Positions 57,529-64,000 of a stretch of 64,000 nt of DNA are shown piece after piece (the stretch's first letter is position 1; every line of letters begins with the position of its first letter). Location of the stretch: positions 11,183,281 to 11,247,280 of the forward strand of contig CM057144.1 in the NCBI GenBank assembly GCA_029964075.1, read 5' to 3'. A program made the position numbers and the translations under genes. The DNA is from Patiria pectinifera. Lineage: Eukaryota; Echinodermata; Asteroidea; Valvatida; Asterinidae. The notes under the pieces were generated by a model. It saw only the letters and a list, made by a program, of their open reading frames with translations. It searched no databases and was not told where the DNA came from.

Positions 57529-57826
57529 CTAGAAATTCTTGATCGGCAAGAACTCATCATCCTGAAAAAATGTGTAGGTCTTTTCCGTGGTGTCCAAGAA
57601 CAGTTGAAGGAAAATCACAAGTTCGTGCAATGTAAACCCGGAAGAGTTGTAGCCGTTTTGCTTAAAAAAATGCACCAAAATCTTAATCTTGCAATTTTGA
57701 GTGGTTTTAGCTCGTCCTTCCTTGTCCAATGATGAGTAGTTATAATCTCGAGTTGCGTTGGTTACGAAGTAGTCCGACTGAAGATTGCCCGCTAGTTTGG
57801 ACCCTCTTCGTGACACTATCCACAGT
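57529..57826 (-). CDS. Possible terminal exon, unknown product
   Basis: Open for 99 codons after a good acceptor (GGCTTTACAG|ACTGTG), entering in phase 2. The translation (LWIVSRRGSKLAGNLQ to FLPIKNF) has balanced composition and a hydrophobic stretch (LHELVIFLQLFL) but no family I recognise. No upstream exon joins it convincingly: the nearest donor (58155) would give a stop or a different frame. It may be chance. Confidence 0.3.
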
Positions 57827-58155
57827 CTGTAAAGCCAGAATTAGAAGAAAACAAAATCAGAAAGTGGGTCAAACAATTACACGGAAGCATAAGGTCATAT
57901 TCCTGTAAATCCACTTAAGTCTTACAAAGCCGTAAAAGTCACAGGGTAGCTTTGACGATTGCAAAATGACGACACAGAGAGCTTCGAATTAGAACAGTCT
58001 TAGTGCAAACACGATTTCTGAATAAACTTCATCAGATAGCAAATTAAACAATAAAGCTTAATGTATCTGACATTATCATGCTCAAAATACAACATTTAAA
58101 TTTTTGATTTTATTAGCTGTTATTTTTACTTGAAAAAAAGGGTAACTTCTTACCT

Positions 58156-58223
58156 TTATACTCATACATGCAATCTTCATATTCATTTGGAGTGTCGAAA
58201 TGAACTTCGATGTGTCCCAGGCA
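58156..58223 (-). CDS. Possible short exon upstream of 57529-57826, unknown
   Basis: One frame reads LCLGHIEVHFDTPNEYEDCM up to a near-consensus donor (TATAAAG|GTAAGAAG) at 58155. The acceptor side is weak and the phase (1) does not suit the next candidate exon. Recorded because the donor and composition are suggestive; the same DNA also reads open on the plus strand (MNFDVSQAKLEAASK from 58200). Confidence 0.15.
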
Positions 58224-58631
58224 AAGCTTGAAGCGGCCAGTAAATTATCATCCGATATATCCACGGAGCTAGTTTCAGCAACTATCAAAGACGGTTTCCT
58301 GGCCCGCTATAATTCCACTGTATCCCACGTACGGCATTATTTCCTCAACGTCTTGAGACTGAACACTGCGTGTCATCAGCACGCTATTCAAGAACGAATG
58401 CATGGTGCCCGGGCGGGGTTTAGCATTTTATACCAAGCGCACCTAGAATCCAGCATTGTATTGGTTACGTAAGAACATATTCTTATTCGCAGTACAATTC
58501 TGTAGGCTACACAGTTCCATTTATACCAATGCAGTTTACAGTTACGCAATAAGACAAAGCTTGTGTCTTTGTATGAAACAAAGTCGCTCCATTCGTGCAA
58601 AATAATGGAGCGCTAGAAACAATAGGGGGAC

Positions 58632-58945
58632 GTCACCTATTGAAATATGATACCCCCTTCCCCAAGTTTTTGATTTTACGGAGGCCAAGTGTCCGGAAAA
58701 AAATTCCTGTGTACATTTTCAGATTGTTTTGCTGATGAACCCCCCCCCCCCCCCCCCCCCTCCCCGCGAAAATTCCTGGATCCGCCCCTGCAACAGTAGC
58801 GTAAATCTGTGCTGGGGACTTGGGGATGGGGGATAGCTAAAAAAAAAAAAAGTCCTGGCCGTGAAATACAAACGGAGGGGGCCTTGCTGGAGACCACATG
58901 ACACAGGGGGCGCTGTTCATGATACAGACGTCCCAGCGCATTTCA
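58632..58945. repeat. GGGGCGGATCCAGG repeat, copy 2 (inverted)
   Basis: Inverted counterpart of 54945-55252, differing mainly in the length of homopolymer tracts (20 or more C at about 58741-58760). Related fragments lie at 22160, 26320-26390, 43075-43145, 55440-55480 and 59025-59125. Confidence 0.8.
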
Positions 58946-59289
58946 AGCTATCAGTTGTAACACGGGGCTCTCAAAAGAGGTAAAACGCACCCTCTTGTGT
59001 CGCAGCACGGAGCCCATAATTATGGAGGCCAAGTGTCCGGAGAAAAGAACTTGTCCACATTTCGGCGCGGATGTGCGAGTGCGGTTACCCCCCCCCCCTT
59101 GACATCAAAAGTTGGATGCGCCACTAGCCTAGGCCCACTTGGAAGTAGAGCGTCTCCAAACCAGAGCAACTCCCTACCTCCCAAATAAAAAAAAATATTC
59201 TTAATGATAAACTTTCTCGAGTGGGGACTTATGATAGTAAAGGCACTTATTAGACTTTAATTAATTTGCAATATTTCCACCTTTTCCCA

Positions 59290-59550
59290 ATACTGATACA
59301 TTATCGGTTGAATTTTGATACATTATCGGTTGATACAGTATCCGTTCCGTGGTGATACATTATCGGATACACTTATTTTGTAGTTACATTATCCGTCGAC
59401 ACGTGATACATTATCGGATACAAATTTTACTACACTATCAGTCAATTTTTGGTACATTATCGGTTAGTGATACAATATCAGTCAATTTGTGATACATTAT
59501 CGGTTGGTGATACGTTATCGGTTGGTTACTACATTATCAGTTGTAACAGG
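59290..59550. repeat. Tandem repeat TACATTATCGGTTG type, copy 2 (inverted)
   Basis: About a dozen degenerate units (GATACATTATCGGTTG); the right part, about 59425-59550, is a close inverted match of 56240-56380, including the adjoining CAGTTGTAACA. Confidence 0.88.
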
Positions 59551-60501
59551 CCCGTCACATTATTAATCAGCACTAACGTACGTAAGGAAAACTACGCGGT
59601 CCTTTTTCTACGCATTTACCTTCAATTTGTGTGTGACAACGCGTGCGCGCGCGTATGCTGCGCAGATAATGGAGGGTCGAGGATACATTTGAACGGGTCT
59701 ACGGTTCTTCAAGATTGGCAATGGACAAATGGTCCAAAACAGTCTTCCCTATAAATCATTAACAAATCATATCTCTATTATTTCTTGTCCATGCAATTTC
59801 AACAAATCTCTTGAGAAAAGAAGACTCTTGCCGTACGAAATGTACAGCGCTCTATCCGTTAATTTGGCTGAAATCCGATCTCGTGTTTTCGCATCACGGT
59901 ACCCTTCGGACAAACTGCATGGCTACGGAGGATTCTTATTCCTCCATGCTGACACCCGGACGGGAAAGCTGGAAATTTGTTGCAAACAAAATGTGGTGTG
60001 ATTATACAACCAGCGACTGACACAATTATAGGCATATAGGTTTGCCTTGCCTAGTGCGTTCGCTACCCGTACACGTATCAACAACGAATTATTTTGAAAT
60101 TCCAACACCGTTTACCGGTGTCAAAATCTACGGTCCCAGCGGCCGGGCCAGCGGCACAAGTACACCCGTGAATTTCCAGCCACCTTTTACATAGCTCGTG
60201 TCACGGTGATGCGGTATGTGCATGTGACGTGAACGATCGAACGATGTTGATGTACGCAGACATTTTTTACTATGGTTGGCCGTTAGGGCAAACACAAAAG
60301 AATGATCCCCGATCTATAAATAAAATGATGTGTAACTATCAAAACACTGAATAATCAATAGAAAGTACCAAAAAGTCAATGGAGATATCTTCCTATTAAA
60401 TTCTGAACTTGCCCATTAGAATTTCAGGGGTAAAAGCTGTTGCCAACTACGGTTGAATTTATGGAGCATGTGGCTGCCCATACAAAATGTCGCTCAGAGT
60501 A

Positions 60502-61671
60502 AGGCCTAAAAAAGAAGAAGTTATGTTGGCGTAACGGGCCAGAAAAAATAGGGTAGGTAGGTCGGTTTTTGTTTTTTTGTTTTTTGTTTTTTTAAATCCC
60601 AGCAACGAAAATGACATTAAGCCGGTATAGTACACGATAACAAAAGAAAACAAGGCTACACACAATATTTGTATACTTTTAAACTCATCATCAACCTTTC
60701 CAAAGGTACATATCAAAAAGCGGAATCCAAAATCAGACAAAATGTTAGCCGTTTCATCTGCGTCGACATCTTTATATGGACTAGCCCCACTAGTGTGGCC
60801 GCGGTATGCTGCGTTGAACCCAGAGGTTCAGCGCAGCATACAGCGGCCACACTAGTGGGGCTAAATATGGACCCGATTCTTCCTTTGAAGTTTGTATTTT
60901 TAGCACGGTGTAACCCGCTTTTACACCATCGGCACAGCTCTGGGCGATTACCCCCAGCTCTAGACTCAAATTTATCCTCATTAAACGGTCGAAAATGACC
61001 GAAGATCCCCATTTGCCCTTGATGAAAACACTGTACGCTTCGGTACCGGGCGCCATGATGCGACGGCGTACGCGCGTAACCAACCACGGGCCGGGGGCCG
61101 GGCCGGGCCGGCCGCGGGTCGCGGCGGCCGCCGGGGTTACAGAATAGTTTACCATTTTTAGAATAAATATATATCAATTAGTATCGTGTAAAATAGTGGA
61201 AAATTTATTAAAATAATTTATATTATAATGAACTATTTTTTTTTAACATGGAATAAATAGCGAAGTATTTTCAATAGTGTATAGCAGTTTGCGCCGTGCA
61301 ACAGTCTAGGACGAGGCTATACATGTACTGTACATGATATGTACATGTGCATCTATCATGCATGCATCGTGCATCGATCTCCGCACGCGCACTGCCTGTA
61401 GGCTAGGCTAGGCCTGCGCGATCTTCTGCATGTTCGTTGTGTCATGGAGAGAGGTAAGGTGCAAAACATTGTGCACTCCAAAGTTCCACGCGCGCTTTCG
61501 TCATACAATTGAGGAGAAACGGTCAGAAATGGTTTCAAAACGTATTTAAAATTCATTTCTATAAATTTTAATTATATTTCTTCCCTTCAAAAAAAAAAAA
61601 AATATCCAGGGTCGGCCGCATTTTTAGGGTCGGTCGGGTTACGCCAATATAACACTTTTTTTTTAGGCCTA
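60502..61671. mobile_element. AGGCCTAAAAA inverted-repeat element
   Basis: AGGCCTAAAAAAGAAGAAGT...TGTTGGCGTAACGGGCC on the left mirrors CGGGTTACGCCAATATAACACTTTTTTTTTAGGCCT on the right, followed inwards by related GGTCGG/AGGGTCGG tracts. Carries the 82-bp hairpin at 60782-60863 and a GC-rich block (61080-61135). Open stretches on the minus strand (60713-61177) have no recognisable domain. Confidence 0.75.
60782..60863. mobile_element. 82-bp hairpin element
   Basis: Arms of 40 bp, TAGCCCCACTAGTGTGGCCG... and its complement, with two mismatches; flanked by TATATGGAC (60773-60781) and AATATGGAC (60864-60872), a 9-bp duplication with one difference. Nested in the larger element 60502-61671. Confidence 0.85.
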
Positions 61672-63407
61672 ATTGTAAACAAAGTCATGTCGTTGCGCGG
61701 AGTGATTTGCAAAAAGTTTCGCTGGAACTACGCTGCATCGGGAGTCCTGTTTATTACGTCACGATTTACTATGTTTTGTTTGCTGCCCCCAACGACGACT
61801 TTTACACAAATTGCACGTTCGGGTCGAAACAGGACCTGAAAAACAGCTCTCAAAAGTACCTTTTGTATTCATTTCATGACAGAAACAATAGTCGTTTTTA
61901 TTTCATCACACCCTAGGCTACATATACCCGAAAAATGACGGAAATGTCTTGGAGCATTCCACAACCTCTTTAAGTCGTGCTGCTAGGGGAGTATTTGTTG
62001 GAGACATGGGCAAGCTGTATGAGTATGACTGTCCTCGACGTGCACGGTCGGACTGTGTTCCAGCCAGCAGTGTTCTACGACGTTGAAATTGCGCCGCTGC
62101 GCTATACATTATGCTTGCTTTACAAATATCTCCTTCGTTTTGTTCGTTTCTAGTTTTGCCGCGGCTAAGCGCGGCGCTTCGAACGTCCAGCACAGAGTAA
62201 CACTGTAAAATATCAGGAGGAGGTATTTTCTAAATCTTCAGGCAGTGCAGAATCGATATTTCTCTCAATGAATCTAAAATCATGACATGTCTATGATATT
62301 TCGGCCATGATGGAAGCTTTGACCCGAAAAAAATAACCTCGGCCATGACAATGGTGGCAAAGTTGATCATGCTTGGCACGATTTTTTCATTCGATCTTTC
62401 AATAGGGGCAAAGTTCATACCTTTCCCCTGAAGGTTTTTCTTTTCATTTAAAAGTTTCATTGACGTTGCTAGCATTCTGTACTCAACATTAACAAATAGC
62501 AAGGTTCACACACATCCCAACCTAATATGAGTGGGACGGGCTTCCATTGAAACTAGTTCCAGTGTAGTTTCGTTTTAACAAAAAAGCTATTGATGACGGT
62601 CGGACTTCATACGCTCTCCGGGCGACCGTTGGAATGCAACTTTTACTCCTTGAACTCCTAGGTCACCTTAGCCCAGGTGGACTCTCTTACCGCACTACGT
62701 TATGCTATGAAGACGTCGTCCAACCTGGGCCCGGGCTAAGCTGAGCCTGCCTGACTTCTCAGTTTGCGGGCTTCAGTCCGTGGAATTGTCGTGAGTAGAA
62801 GTTCATGTATCATGGAAAAAAAGCTTTAACTGAACTTGTAGCAAACTTCGTAAAGAAATGAACCGGACCGCCATTAAGGTTTTAGGCTTTTTTTTTTACA
62901 TGTCAGCAATTCAATGGAACTCCAAACGTTACTGTCCTGCTCTTGAGAAGAGAACTTGCACTGAACTAACATTGCCAAGAACTTGATATGTACGTGTACG
63001 TGACATTGTGAACTTGAAACATCTCGGACCAAACTGTTGTGCCGTGGATTTATTTAGCTGCCTGTGTGGAATTTTGTCTGTGGAATTTGTGAATGCACCT
63101 CGGAAAGGTTTGTGCTTCGACAAGATAAGAATTGACATCGGTAAGTCAACAACAAGTGCATGGACACCGGTAAGTCAAAAACAAGTTCTGAGGTAAGTGA
63201 ACCTTTAAAAAAAATCTGAACATTTGTAGGTAACGGTTTTGTGTCATTTCCAATCGCAGCTTGTTTACCCTATAGCCAAAATATCCTTTGCCTTGTGTCA
63301 GACTCAGAGATTTAAACAAAAATGAGCTGGAAATTTGTAGGAAATAGGCCTATTATTTTATCATTTTCATAGCTTGCTGTTTTATTAACATCCACAGTGC
63401 CATAACC
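61672..63407. other. No gene confirmed
   Basis: Short open frames on both strands (61707-61916, 61918-62193, 62230-62502, 63008-63196) without domains. Around 63140-63195 CGGTAAGTC, CGGTAAGTC and AGGTAAGTG give three donor-like sites in a row, so a 5' untranslated exon ending here cannot be excluded. Confidence 0.5.
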
Positions 63408-63600
63408 AGAGTTGCTGACTCGAGTCATGTGACTTGGACTCGAGTTGGACTCGAGTCGCTATTTTTGTGACTTGTGACTTGACTTGTAAATACCAGCTTT
63501 GACTTGTGACTTGACTTGGACTTGCAAACAATGACTTGTGACTTGACTTGGACTTGCAAAAAAATGACTTGTTACCAATCCAAGTCAGACGCTACTCGAT
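63408..63600. repeat. GACTTGTGACTTGACTTGG tandem repeat
   Basis: Begins CAGAGTTGCTGACTCGAGTC, then GACTCGAGT and GACTTGTGACTTGACTTGG repeats. The start resembles the next repeat (CAGTGTTGTAGTCGAGACC); both look like ends of hAT-type elements (inference). Confidence 0.85.
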
Positions 63601-63926
63601 TTTTTTTAATTGAAGTCGCCCATCACAAGGCCCAAAAGGCCACTCAAGGTGTTTATAAATGCAGTTTATAGATGCAGCGAGAAAGTTTTATTCCAGAAAA
63701 TAGACCTCAGTGACTGAATCCACTAAAATGAATAGTTCCCACTAGTTTCAAAAGTTTTCAATAAGACTGTCACAACAAACTACTGTTTTCAATGACCAAG
63801 TCTCTTGGTTAATGTAATGGTTGAACAAACTTTGAAAGGAACCTTTCATGAAAAGAAAGCAGGCCTTTGTCAATTTCATGTACTAATACCGGATAGCTTA
63901 ACCCATTGGTAGGCGTTTAGTATCAG

Positions 63927-64000
63927 TGTTGTAGTCGAGACCGGATAGTCCGAGACCGAGACCAAGACCGAGACCTGAAGTTGCAAGACCGAGACCGAGA
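63927..64000. repeat. GACCGAGACCAA tandem repeat, cut by window end
   Basis: CAGTGTTGTAGTCGAGACCG followed by 6-12-bp GAGACC / AAGACC units to the last base. Confidence 0.85.

Noticed and set aside
59729-60001. 90-codon plus-strand open frame
   Set aside because: No recognisable domain, no supporting splice sites, and an equally open frame on the other strand.
60713-61177. Minus-strand open frame of 154 codons with GPGPRPV-type stretch
   Set aside because: Runs through the hairpin element and a GC-rich low-complexity block; no domain and no splice support.

Overview
The window is animal (metazoan) nuclear DNA: multi-exon genes with GT-AG introns, AT-rich intergenic DNA, many short inverted-repeat transposons and a 500-base assembly gap (28501-29000). 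Three protein genes can be assembled exon by exon, with phases that match at every junction: (1) an interleukin-1-receptor-like gene (signal peptide, two Ig domains, one membrane segment, TIR domain; minus strand, 7 coding exons, 548 aa); (2) a C2H2 zinc-finger gene (plus strand, 2 coding exons, 315 aa); (3) a BDH1-like short-chain dehydrogenase of the SDR9C type (minus strand, 5 coding exons, 363 aa). A secreted-to-membrane Ig-Ig-TM-TIR receptor together with very high allelic divergence suggests a marine invertebrate, most likely a deuterostome (amphioxus, echinoderm or hemichordate), but the sequence does not fix the species.

Layout. 1-28500 is one contig: a foldback element (996-1548), the complete IL-1R-like gene (3288-10432) with transposon-filled introns, a 5-kb insertion (11820-16877), the zinc-finger gene (20843-24583), the last two exons of the dehydrogenase gene (25606-26650), then the start of a CG-rich foldback element at which the contig stops. 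After the gap, 29001-45250 repeats 6838-28500 in the same order and orientation at high identity, without the 5-kb insertion and without a 469-bp MITE, but with a 91-bp hairpin of its own. From 45250 on the sequence is new: the rest of the foldback palindrome (to 47906), the first three dehydrogenase exons (48382-49858), and then about 14 kb dominated by repeats, foldback elements and a possible solo LTR with no convincing gene (one weak exon near 57.5-57.8 kb).

The most economical reading is that the two large copies are two alleles of one locus whose overlapping contig ends were laid end to end, not a real tandem duplication. The gap sits exactly between them, each contig end lies inside a foldback repeat, the receptor gene is complete only in the first contig and the dehydrogenase only in the second, and the union gives one complete three-gene locus. 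If so, comparing the copies gives filled/empty-site pairs for several transposons.

The most distinctive mobile-DNA signal is a group of unrelated-length elements (91 bp, 82 bp, 446 bp and 5058 bp) that all begin TAG and end CTA and are all flanked by 9-bp direct repeats. A second is a 469-bp MITE that exists both as a single polymorphic insertion with a CTCTAG duplication and as five regularly spaced copies inside the 5-kb element, where one spacer-spacer junction shows the unoccupied target. A third is a 3.8-kb palindrome built of two foldback elements whose ends are arrays of a self-complementary CG-rich unit, lying within an intron of the dehydrogenase gene.
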